The position numbers were made by a program, and so were the translations under genes. This document shows positions 17,434-24,828 of a DNA stretch of 64,000 bases, in pieces (the first letter of the stretch is position 1; each line of letters opens with the position of its first letter). Source of the stretch: Comamonas avium (GTDB lineage Bacteria; Pseudomonadota; Gammaproteobacteria; Burkholderiales; Burkholderiaceae_C); contig NZ_JACSQK010000003.1 in assembly GCF_014836675.1 (NCBI RefSeq), positions 118,663 to 182,662 on the forward strand, read 5' to 3'. The notes beneath the pieces were generated by a model. It made no database searches. It saw only the letters and a list, made by a program, of their open reading frames with translations, and was not told where the DNA came from.

Positions 17434-17764
17434 GCTGGGGGGATGATACCCGCCGTTTTGGCGGCCCGTTGGGCGGATATGGCCCGCTGAAGTGAGCTGC
17501 CAGCGTAGATAAATCCATGATTTCAGGAATTTTCAATACTGAAATATAGAAATAAAAAGCGCTGCAGCTATGGTTTTATATCTTCTTTGATAGCAGGCAG
17601 TTTTTGTCTGAAGGCCGGAGGTCGGAGCCGGTGCGCACCCCCATGTCTTGTGGTGGCAAGATATGGGGGAAAGCAGCACTTCTGCCGTCGGTTATCCGGC
17701 AGAACTTTCCGCACGCTTGCTTTCAAGCACTTAATTGCTTGCGCTGATTGCTATGTCTTTTATA
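17434..17764. other. Intergenic region with candidate operator and repeat-like segment
   Basis: No gene is visible. At about 17522-17545, TTTCAG and CTGAAA form an inverted repeat with a 12-nt spacer, upstream of the IclR start, and could be an autoregulatory site. At 17555-17600 the segment AAAAAGCGCTGCAGC resembles part of the dispersed intergenic repeats. The rest carries no clear signal. Confidence 0.4.
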
Positions 17765-18622
17765 TCAAGCCAGTTCGCGCGACCAAGCGCGTGTTGCCTG
17801 CTGCTGCTCGCCCAGGCCCTGAATGCTCAGGCGCATGGTGTCGCCAGCCTGCACGTAGACAGGGGGCTTTTGCCCCAGTCCAACGCCGGGCGGAGTGCCG
17901 GTGCTGATGATGTCGCCGGGCAGCAGCGACATGAATTCACTGATGTAGCTCACCAGCTTGCTGACCGTGAAGATCATGGTGCGGGTGCTGCCGTTCTGGT
18001 AGCGCTTGCCGTTGACATCGAGCCACATGCTGAGGTTCTGCGGGTCGACCACTTCGTCGCGCGTCACCATCCACGGGCCAATGGGCGAGAAGGTGTCGCA
18101 GCCCTTGCCCTTGTCCCAGGTGCCGCCGCGCTCCAGTTGGTATTCACGCTCGGACACGTCGTTGATTACGGTGTAGCCGGCTACGTAGTCCAGCGCCTCG
18201 TCCTCGCCCACGTAGGAGGCCTTCTTGCCGATGACCACGCCCAGCTCCACTTCCCAGTCGGTCTTGACCGAGCCGCGCGGGATGACCACGGTGTCATTCG
18301 GCCCGATGATGGATGAGGTGGGCTTCATGAAGATGATCGGCTCGGCGGGGATCGGCGAGTTGGTCTCTGCGGCATGGTCGGCATAGTTCAGGCCCACGCA
18401 GATGATCTTGCCGATGCGCGTAACGGGCGGGCCGTAGCGCACGGGGCCTGGCACCGCAGGCAGTGTGGCGGGGTCGATGGCTGCCAGTTGCTGCAGTGTC
18501 TCAGGCGACAGCGCAGCGCCGTCAATGTCTGCCACGTAGGTTGAGAGGTCGCGTACTTGGCCCTGGGCATCGATGAGTCCCGGTTTTTCCTGACCTGCCT
18601 GGCCGTAACGTACCAATTTCAT
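17765..18622 (-). CDS. FAH-family hydrolase, probable 2,4-diketo-3-deoxy-L-fuconate hydrolase type
   Basis: A 285-residue fumarylacetoacetate-hydrolase-fold enzyme. The metal-binding residues are visible as Glu124 and Glu126 in DWEVELGVVIG and the Asp of INDVSERE (about 155); other family motifs are CVGLNYADHAAE and IISTGTPPGVGLG. Family members cleave C-C bonds in beta-diketo acids. In the non-phosphorylated L-fucose/L-rhamnose routes this type splits 2,4-diketo-3-deoxy acids to pyruvate and lactate. The adjacent dehydrogenase and keto-deoxy acid permease favour that reading, though such genes are often labelled ureidoglycolate lyase. AAGGAG precedes the ATG. Confidence 0.85.
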   Translation of the reverse strand: MKLVRYGQAGQEKPGLIDAQGQVRDLSTYVADIDGAALSPETLQQLAAIDPATLPAVPGPVRYGPPVTRIGKIICVGLNYADHAAETNSPIPAEPIIFMKPTSSIIGPNDTVVIPRGSVKTDWEVELGVVIGKKASYVGEDEALDYVAGYTVINDVSEREYQLERGGTWDKGKGCDTFSPIGPWMVTRDEVVDPQNLSMWLDVNGKRYQNGSTRTMIFTVSKLVSYISEFMSLLPGDIISTGTPPGVGLGQKPPVYVQAGDTMRLSIQGLGEQQQATRAWSRELA

Positions 18623-18745
18623 GCTCTTTCTCCTTCAGAGTAGGTGTCTGTTGCGCTGCCTGTACAACCGGTACGGCCCATCGGTGGGGGCTCCGACAAG
18701 GGACGTCTCCCTTTGGGGGGGAGGGTATGAAGCGCCTCAGAGGGT

Positions 18746-19516
18746 TTAATTCGACCAGCCGCCATCGATCATATGGATGGTGCCGGTGGTGAATGCCGAT
18801 TCATCGCTGGCCAGATAGACCACCAGCGCAGCCACTTCTGCGGCGCTGCCCACGCGGCCAATGGGCTGGCGGGCCACGAAAGCGGCGCGAATGGTGGCCT
18901 CGTCGGCGCCAGCCTGTTCGGCCTGAGCTCGGATGCGGCTTTGCAGTGAGGGCGATTCGATGGTGCCGGGGCAGATGGCGTTGCAGCGTATGCCCTGCTG
19001 CACATAGTCCGCCGCTACGGCCTTGGATAGGCCGATTACCGCTGCCTTGGACGCGCCATAGACAAAGCGGTTGGGTACGCCCTTGACGCTGGATGCGGCG
19101 GAGGCCATGTTGATGATGGACGCGCCGCCGCCAGACAGCATGGCTGGCAGGTACGCGCGGATGGTGCGATACATGGCCTTGGCGTTCAGGTCGAAGCTGA
19201 AATCCCAATCTGCCTCTTCGCATTGCAGGATGCTGCCGCTGTGTACGAAGCCGGCGCAATTAAACAGTACATCCACCTTGCCTGTGCGCGTGGCAAAGGC
19301 CTGCACGGAAGCCGTGTCGAGCACGTCCAGCCGGGCGGTCTTCAGTCCGGTCAGGCCTTCCTTCGCGGCCTCGGTGGCCAACTCGGCCAGCGCCTGCTCA
19401 TCCACATCTGTGGCCCATACCGTGGCGCCATCATGCACCAGCGCCAAGGCGCTGGCCCGGCCAATGCCCTTGCCTGCGGCGGTGACCAGGGCCGTTTTGC
19501 CTTCTACACGTTTCAT
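18746..19516 (-). CDS. Short-chain dehydrogenase, probable 2-keto-3-deoxy-L-fuconate dehydrogenase type
   Basis: A 256-residue classical SDR. The cofactor loop TAAGKGIGRA (12-21), an Asp after beta-2 (ATDVDE, preferring NAD), NCAG (86-89), the catalytic pair Tyr153/Lys157 in YGASK and the CPGTIESP loop are all present. Family knowledge: SDRs of this type oxidise the C4 hydroxyl of 2-keto-3-deoxy-L-fuconate (or rhamnonate) with NAD. It precedes the FAH hydrolase on the same strand after about 120 bp, consistent with making its diketo substrate. The start at 19516 has GGAG at good spacing; the frame extends to 19543 without a better site. Confidence 0.87.
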   Translation of the reverse strand: MKRVEGKTALVTAAGKGIGRASALALVHDGATVWATDVDEQALAELATEAAKEGLTGLKTARLDVLDTASVQAFATRTGKVDVLFNCAGFVHSGSILQCEEADWDFSFDLNAKAMYRTIRAYLPAMLSGGGASIINMASAASSVKGVPNRFVYGASKAAVIGLSKAVAADYVQQGIRCNAICPGTIESPSLQSRIRAQAEQAGADEATIRAAFVARQPIGRVGSAAEVAALVVYLASDESAFTTGTIHMIDGGWSN

Positions 19517-19557
19517 TGCTGCTCCTTTGGCTCTGCAAATCATTAAAAGTGAAAAAC

Positions 19558-19583
19558 GATTTCTTATATGAAATCAAATTTCA
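19558..19583. promoter_or_regulatory. Overlapping palindromes, candidate IclR-family operator
   Basis: GATTTC-TTATAT-GAAATC (19558-19575) overlaps TGAAAT-CAA-ATTTCA (19569-19583); both have perfect 6-bp arms. The second resembles the IclR-type consensus TGGAAATNATTTCCA. A related half-site TGATTTCATAT lies at 19697-19707, nearer the permease. They sit in the divergent SDR/permease promoter region, the expected place for control by the cassette's IclR protein. Confidence 0.5.
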
Positions 19584-19815
19584 CCAAGATGTGCAATGTA
19601 TCTAGGCAAGAAATGCAAAAGAATCAGTAATTTCCCTTAAGTAAGCTGCGTAAGTAGAAGGCAAGGGTAAATGCCATTATTTTTATTAGCAAAAAATGAT
19701 TTCATATAAAAGAAGCGCCCGAGATCACCATCCGCTGAAGCTGTACTCATACGCTGGACTGCGTTGATTGGATGGCATGGGTGCGGTTTTTGTAGTTCTT
19801 TCACAGAGATGTTTT

Positions 19816-20775
19816 ATGAAAATCAAACGCACCATTGAAAAAATTCCTGGCGGTATGATGCTGGTTCCCTTATTGCTCGGGGCCGTGCTGCACACTTTCT
19901 GGCCCGGCACTGGCAAGTACTTCGGCTCGTTCACCAACGGGTTGATTACCGGCGTTGTCCCTATCCTCGCGGTCTGGCTGTTCTGCTTGGGCGCATCCAT
20001 CCACATTCGTGCCACCGGCACAGTGCTGCGTAAATCCGGGGCGCTGATCGGTGCCAAGGTCGGCATGGCATGGCTGGTGGCGCTGGTGTTGTCACGCTGG
20101 CTGCCCATTGAAGGCATACAGTCGGGCTTTTTCGTCGGCCTGTCGGTGCTGGCGGTGGTAGCGGCGCTGGATATGACCAATGCGGGCCTTTACGCCTCCT
20201 TGATGGAGGAGTACGGCTCCAAGGAGGAAGCTGGCGCTGCGGTGCTGATCGGCATGGAGTCCGGTCCACTGGTGACCATGATCATCCTAGGATCGACAGG
20301 CCTGGCCGTCTTTGAGCCACAACTGCTCGCGGGCGTGATCATTCCCTTTCTGATTGGTTTCACGCTTGGCAATTTGGATGAGGAGCTGCGCGAATTCTTC
20401 TCCAAGGCCACACGCATCCTGATTCCATTTTTCGCGTTTTCGCTGGGCAACACCATCAACCTGAGCGTGATTGTGGACACCGGCCTGCTGGGCGTGCTGC
20501 TAGGCGTGGCTGTGATGGTGGTGTCGGGCACGGCCTTGGTGGTGTCGGACATTGTGTTGGGCGGTGGCCGCGGCACTGCCGGCATTGCAGCTTCCAGCAC
20601 GGCGGGTGCTGCGGTGGCCACGCCCCACCTTGTGGCCCAGGCCGCGCCTCAGTTCGCCCCTTCGGCCCCTGCCGCTACGGCCCTGGTGGCCGCCTGTGTG
20701 GTGGTGACGGCCATCCTCACGCCCGTTGTGACAACGTTGTGGGCGTCGCGTGTAGCGCCACGACTCCAGCGCTGA
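19816..20775 (+). CDS. kdgT: 2-keto-3-deoxygluconate permease family transporter (KdgT-like)
   Basis: A 319-residue inner-membrane permease with about ten hydrophobic segments. It begins [30 protein letters not shown], the typical KdgT opening. Other family features are [24 protein letters not shown] and the [21 protein letters not shown] stretch. KdgT imports 2-keto-3-deoxygluconate by proton symport; here the neighbours suggest a 2-keto-3-deoxy-fuconate or related acid. The start at 19816 is chosen over the in-frame ATG at 19768 because it gives the family N-terminus. It is divergent from the SDR gene and followed by a terminator at 20801-20833. Confidence 0.9.
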   Translation: MKIKRTIEKIPGGMMLVPLLLGAVLHTFWPGTGKYFGSFTNGLITGVVPILAVWLFCLGASIHIRATGTVLRKSGALIGAKVGMAWLVALVLSRWLPIEGIQSGFFVGLSVLAVVAALDMTNAGLYASLMEEYGSKEEAGAAVLIGMESGPLVTMIILGSTGLAVFEPQLLAGVIIPFLIGFTLGNLDEELREFFSKATRILIPFFAFSLGNTINLSVIVDTGLLGVLLGVAVMVVSGTALVVSDIVLGGGRGTAGIAASSTAGAAVATPHLVAQAAPQFAPSAPAATALVAACVVVTAILTPVVTTLWASRVAPRLQR

Positions 20776-20800
20776 GCCGCTGATCACCGAAAGCGCAATC

Positions 20801-20833
20801 AAAAGGGGAGCTGCTTATGCGCTCCCTTTTTTT
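20801..20833 (+). terminator. Intrinsic terminator after kdgT
   Basis: AAAAGGGGAGC pairs with GCTCCCTTTT (one bulged G) around a short loop, followed by a T-run. Confidence 0.75.
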
Positions 20834-21045
20834 GTGGTGGCGTTGCACGACATCCGCACTTGCAGATTCTGCATGGCCTGCGAGGCAGGCTGCTGTGGTT
20901 GAGGTCGTGAGCAAAATTGGAGACTGACTCCATCACATCGCTGGGAGCTTTTTACGAAGATGTGCCCCTTGAAAAGGGGCTGCTTACTCTCTTTGAATCA
21001 GCGTGGACGCATTCAAACTATTCAAGAACAAAGCGCTATCAGCGC

Positions 21046-21159
21046 TGGGTGCTCTTTTTTTATCGTTTACGCGTCGTCGCGTGCCTGCTGGGCGGCGGCC
21101 TGTGCGTCTTGCAGCAGGTGTTCACCAATTTGCTTCCAGGCTTTGGCGGCGTCGTGCTC
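21046..21159. repeat. 114-bp perfect direct repeat, right copy
   Basis: Identical to 16181-16294. It includes the last 93 bp of the intact TPR-like gene and its immediate downstream sequence. The unique segment between the two copies is 16295-21045 (4,751 bp). Confidence 0.95.
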
Positions 21160-21501
21160 GCCCGAAAAGTGGTGGCAGCTGGCCGCCGTCATGGCGATGC
21201 GGCCATTTTCTGGGTCCAGATCAAAGGCCAGCTCGCATTGGGCTGCAGCGTTGCTCCACATGAGCAAGGCGTTGGCAGAGTCTTCTTTTTGCAGTGCGTA
21301 GGCTTCGGCCATCCAGGCCTGTGCCAGGCGGAAAGCCGCTTCGGTGTGGTTCAAATCAGCCTGATGGGCAAGATAAAAGTGCTTGCCAGCTTCTTGCCAC
21401 AGTGCGCGGGCGCGCTGGAAATCGGTGGTGGCTGCCTGCTGGGCCTGCTCGACCAAGGCGTTGCCCGAGTTCAGGTGTTCTTCAAAGCTGAGTTCAGTCA
21501 T
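21067..21501 (-). CDS. Small TPR-like helical protein, function unknown
   Basis: A 144-residue, Ala-rich, all-helical protein. Spaced motifs such as ARALWQEAGKHFYLAHQADLNHTEAAFRLAQAW and ALLMWSNAAAQCELAFDLDPENGRIAMTAA look like two or three tetratricopeptide-type helix pairs, usually protein-interaction modules. It has no signal peptide or membrane segment. The start is taken at 21501; upstream in-frame sequence to 21618 overlaps the ankyrin gene. Its 3' end is the source of the 114-bp repeat. The ankyrin gene ends about 90 bp upstream on the same strand. Confidence 0.75.
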   Translation of the reverse strand: MTELSFEEHLNSGNALVEQAQQAATTDFQRARALWQEAGKHFYLAHQADLNHTEAAFRLAQAWMAEAYALQKEDSANALLMWSNAAAQCELAFDLDPENGRIAMTAASCHHFSGEHDAAKAWKQIGEHLLQDAQAAAQQARDDA

Positions 21502-21593
21502 GGTGTGCGAATAGGAAAGGCGATCTGCATGAACCCGGCATTGTGGCGCGATGCCTGAAATCGCGTGCGTTGCAAGCTTTCTGCCTGGGCGTT

Positions 21594-21944
21594 CTACACC
21601 GGTAACCAGCGCTGCCAAAAGCGTGTGCGCGCAGTTGCAGTTTCTTTGGCACCCAATGTCTGCAAAAGTTGTTGCAACTCTGTGCGTTCGTACTGCCGCG
21701 CGGCTTGCAAGGGGGTGAGGCTGCCAAGCTGTGCGGGCAGGTTGGGGTTGGCACCGTGCGCAAGCAGCAGGCGCGCCACTTCGGTGTGGCCGTGGATGAT
21801 GCTGATCACCAGTGCCGACAACATCACCTCAGGGTGCTGGTAGTTGGCATCCACACCTTCGCTCAGATGAAAACGCACACAGTCCACATCGCCGCGCTCG
21901 GCGGCCATGTACATGTCTTTCCAGTCTCCGCCGCCGCTGGCCAT
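21594..21944 (-). CDS. Ankyrin-repeat protein
   Basis: A 116-residue protein built of about three ankyrin repeats: DMYMAAERGDVDCVRFHLSEGVDANYQ, LSALVISIIHGHTEVARLLLAHGANPNLP and LTPLQAARQYERTELQQLLQTLGAK. The conserved GADPN-like and TPLxxA positions are visible. It has no signal peptide, so it is probably cytosolic, and its partner is unknown. It precedes the TPR-like gene on the same strand and may be co-expressed with it. Confidence 0.85.
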   Translation of the reverse strand: MASGGGDWKDMYMAAERGDVDCVRFHLSEGVDANYQHPEVMLSALVISIIHGHTEVARLLLAHGANPNLPAQLGSLTPLQAARQYERTELQQLLQTLGAKETATARTRFWQRWLPV

Positions 21945-22242
21945 GGGTGCTCCTTGGAAGTGATTGGCTGCACTGTAAAAGCAAACATGGCTCGCGGCTA
22001 CAGGGCTTGCGCGAAGAAGCGCCGGTCAGCGAATGGGTGAAAAGTTCTTTTCAATACCGCCGTGCGCCCAAGGCCTCAACGACATGGTTTCCCTGACAAG
22101 ACACGCCGTTGCATGTACTGGTTTTAGGTAAGTTCTTTACGGGGTTTTTGCTGTGGTTTGACCAGCAAGACTGGGTGCAGCGAAGATGGGGCTGACCCAG
22201 CCTGATACGGCCTCTTTCATTGAATTTTTTGCGAGCCAGACC

Positions 22243-23598
22243 ATGACACAGACATCGCGACGCAGCATTCCCTCCAAGGTGCCATCCCTGGTCACTCTGG
22301 CCTGCCTCAGTGCGCTGGCAGGCAGTGTCATGGCCGCGCAACCCGACTACCCCGATGCCGCAGCCAGCGACCCCGCCAAGCTGGGCTGGATGGTGGGCTC
22401 GCCACCGCCAGCAGACCGCATTTTGCGTTTTGACGATGGCTCGTACTTTCAGTTTCCCGCCATGCGCTGGAGCGTGTCCCATTTTCGCCAGTTGATGCCC
22501 ACGGTGAACGTCTCGCGCGGCTTGGGTGCCCCGGTGGCTCTGCCACGAGCGCTGCGCAGCGATATTGACGCGGTGACGTTTATCCCCACTGGCTCAGACA
22601 GGCCCATGACGTGGCAGCAATCGCTGCCCGTCAATTACACCGACGGTATCGTGGTGCTGCACCGGGGCAAGGTGATCTATGAGCGCTATTTCGGGGTACT
22701 GAAGCCAGACGGCCAGCATGCCGCCATGTCGGTCACTAAATCGTTTGTCGGCACCTTGGCCGCCATGCTGGTGGCCGAAGGCAAGCTCGATGCTGCGCGG
22801 CGTGTGGCCGACTATGTGCCTGAGCTGGCCACTTCGGCCTTTGGCAGCGCGACGGTGCGGCAGGTGATGGACATGACCACCGGCATTCGCTTCAGCGAAG
22901 ACTATGCCGACCCGAAAGCCGAAGTCTGGGCGCATGCCGCAGCAGGCAATCCGCTGCCCAAGCCGGCCGATTACAGCGGCCCGCGTACGTACTATGAATT
23001 TCTGGAGACCGTGCAGCCCGAAGGCAAGCATGGTGAGGCGTTTGGTTACCGCACGGCCAATACCGATGCGCTGGGCTGGGTGCTGGCGCGGGTCACGGGG
23101 CGTTCGGTCGCGCAACTGCTGTCAGAGCGTATCTGGAGCCGCCTGGGCACCGAACAGGACGCGTACATGAGTGTGGACTCGATTGGCACACCATTTGCGG
23201 GAGGTGGCCTGAATCTGGGGCTGCGCGACATGGCACGCTTCGGTGAAATGGTGCGCAATGGCGGTGTGTTCCATGGCCAGCGCGTGCTGCCAGCCGCAGC
23301 CGTGGCAGACATTCGCCGCGGTGGAGACCCTGCCGCCTTTGCCAAAGCGGGCTACACGCAGCTGCCCGGCTGGTCGTACGCCAATATGTGGTGGGTTACG
23401 AACAACGACCACGGCGCTTTTGCTGCACGCGGGGTGCATGGGCAAACCATCTATGTGGATCCGAAAGCCGAGATGGTGATTGCCCGCTTTGCCTCGCACC
23501 CGGTGGCTGCCAATGCGGCCAGCGATGCCACGTCGCTGCCGGCCTACCACGCGCTGGCCTTGCACCTGATGCAGCGCAGCAAGGCAGCAGCGCGGTAG
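22243..23598 (+). CDS. Exported serine hydrolase, class C beta-lactamase fold
   Basis: A 451-residue protein with a signal peptide (about 1-31, ending SVMAA) and a penicillin-binding/beta-lactamase fold. The nucleophile motif SVTK is at 163-166 (MSVTKSFVG), a tyrosine motif follows in FGYRTANTDALGWVL (about 268), and a late GVHGQTIYVDP matches the HxG-type loop. The closest functional groups are 6-aminohexanoate-dimer-hydrolase/EstB-like amidases and esterases, so resistance should not be assumed. An in-frame ATG at 22186 would add 19 residues before the signal peptide. It is convergent with the efflux operon. Confidence 0.85.
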   Translation: MTQTSRRSIPSKVPSLVTLACLSALAGSVMAAQPDYPDAAASDPAKLGWMVGSPPPADRILRFDDGSYFQFPAMRWSVSHFRQLMPTVNVSRGLGAPVALPRALRSDIDAVTFIPTGSDRPMTWQQSLPVNYTDGIVVLHRGKVIYERYFGVLKPDGQHAAMSVTKSFVGTLAAMLVAEGKLDAARRVADYVPELATSAFGSATVRQVMDMTTGIRFSEDYADPKAEVWAHAAAGNPLPKPADYSGPRTYYEFLETVQPEGKHGEAFGYRTANTDALGWVLARVTGRSVAQLLSERIWSRLGTEQDAYMSVDSIGTPFAGGGLNLGLRDMARFGEMVRNGGVFHGQRVLPAAAVADIRRGGDPAAFAKAGYTQLPGWSYANMWWVTNNDHGAFAARGVHGQTIYVDPKAEMVIARFASHPVAANAASDATSLPAYHALALHLMQRSKAAAR

Positions 23599-23617
23599 CG
23601 GCCTGTGCGGGGTGCGC

Positions 23618-24745
23618 TCAGGCCATCTGGCTGATGGTTTTGCGAAAGCGCGCCAGCGACAGCGCAAACAGCACGGCCCCGATCACGGCCAGCGCCAAAA
23701 AGGGCTTCCACACCACTTCCAGCCCCGCGCCGCGGTACAAAATGGCCTGGCCCAGTTCTACAAAGTGGGTGGTGGGGGCCAGCAGCATGATGTTCTGCAC
23801 AAGTTCAGGCATGGACTCGCGCGGCGTCATGCCCCCCGACAGCAGTTGCAGCGGCAGCAGTGTCAGCACCATCAGCAGGCCGAACTGCGGCATGGAGCGC
23901 GCCACGGTAGCCATGAAGATGCCCATGGCCGTGGTGGCAAACAGGCACAGTGCCGCCCCGGCCATGAACAGCGGAATGCTGCCTTCAATAGGCACCTGCA
24001 AAAAGCCACGCACCACCAGATTGAGAGAAACGCCAGCCGCCAGCAGCACTACGGCACCCATGGACCAGACTTTGGCCAGCATGATTTCGGTGGGCGTAAC
24101 AGGCATGACCAGCAAGTGCTCAATGGTGCCGTGTTCGCGCTCGCGGATCAGGGCCGCGCCGGTCAGGATGATGGACAGCATGGTCACGTTGTTGATGATC
24201 TGCATCAGCCCGCCAAACCAGATCTTGTTCAGCGAGGGGTTAAAGCGGGCACGCAGCTCCAAGTCCACCGGCAGTGTGCTGGCGCTGCGGTGGCGCTGGG
24301 TGAACTCGTTGATCTCGGCCAGCACGATCTGCTGGATGTAGCCACTGCCTGAGAAGGCCTGGCTCATGCGCGTGGCATCCACATTCAGCTGCAGCTGTGC
24401 TTTCTTGCCTGCCAGCACGTCGCGCTGAAACCCGGGGGGAATGATCAGCGCAAAAGTGAAACGACCTGCATCCATGCCGGGGTCTACCTGCTGCCATTGC
24501 ATCATCTGTGGCGGCATGAACTGTGGCGGGTAAAAAGCCGAGGCAATGCGTGCCGACAGGGGCGACTGGTCCTGGTCCACGATGGCAATGGGCGCGTGGT
24601 GCAGCGTCTCGGGCATGGCCGATGCGGAGGTGTAGACCGATGCGGTGAAGGTGTAGACGATGAGCACCAGCATCACCGGGTCACGCCACAGGCTCCACAG
24701 TTCTTTGATGCCCAGGCGCCAGATGTTTTTCAAGCTATGCAGCAT
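23618..24745 (-). CDS. yhhJ: ABC-2 type transporter permease (YhhJ-like)
   Basis: A 375-residue ABC-2 membrane protein with an N-terminal transmembrane helix (VMLVLIVYTFTASVYTSAS), a large periplasmic domain (about 50-180) and five C-terminal helices. Family motifs include IREREHGTIEHLLVMPVTPTEIMLAKVW and LLSGGMTPRESMPELVQNIMLLAPTTHFV. It probably pairs with the fused ATPase/permease encoded upstream to make an export complex. It is the last gene of the four-gene minus-strand operon, 83 bp after the ATPase gene. Confidence 0.88.
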   Translation of the reverse strand: MLHSLKNIWRLGIKELWSLWRDPVMLVLIVYTFTASVYTSASAMPETLHHAPIAIVDQDQSPLSARIASAFYPPQFMPPQMMQWQQVDPGMDAGRFTFALIIPPGFQRDVLAGKKAQLQLNVDATRMSQAFSGSGYIQQIVLAEINEFTQRHRSASTLPVDLELRARFNPSLNKIWFGGLMQIINNVTMLSIILTGAALIREREHGTIEHLLVMPVTPTEIMLAKVWSMGAVVLLAAGVSLNLVVRGFLQVPIEGSIPLFMAGAALCLFATTAMGIFMATVARSMPQFGLLMVLTLLPLQLLSGGMTPRESMPELVQNIMLLAPTTHFVELGQAILYRGAGLEVVWKPFLALAVIGAVLFALSLARFRKTISQMA

Positions 24746-24828
24746 GGCTGTCTTTCCAATACTTCACAGGAGCTGCCCCGCAGCGGCAGGCAGGGGGAGG
24801 GCGTGCAGCGACTCATGGGGGTGTTCCA

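Noticed and set aside
16295..21045. Integrative element or genomic island with its own integrase
   Set aside because: No integrase, excisionase or complete transposase gene is present between the repeats; only a transposase fragment is seen.
22243..23598. Antibiotic-resistance beta-lactamase
   Set aside because: The SxxK fold is shared with esterases and amidases, and the surrounding motifs (YRTANTDALGW) fit the latter better; no resistance context is nearby.
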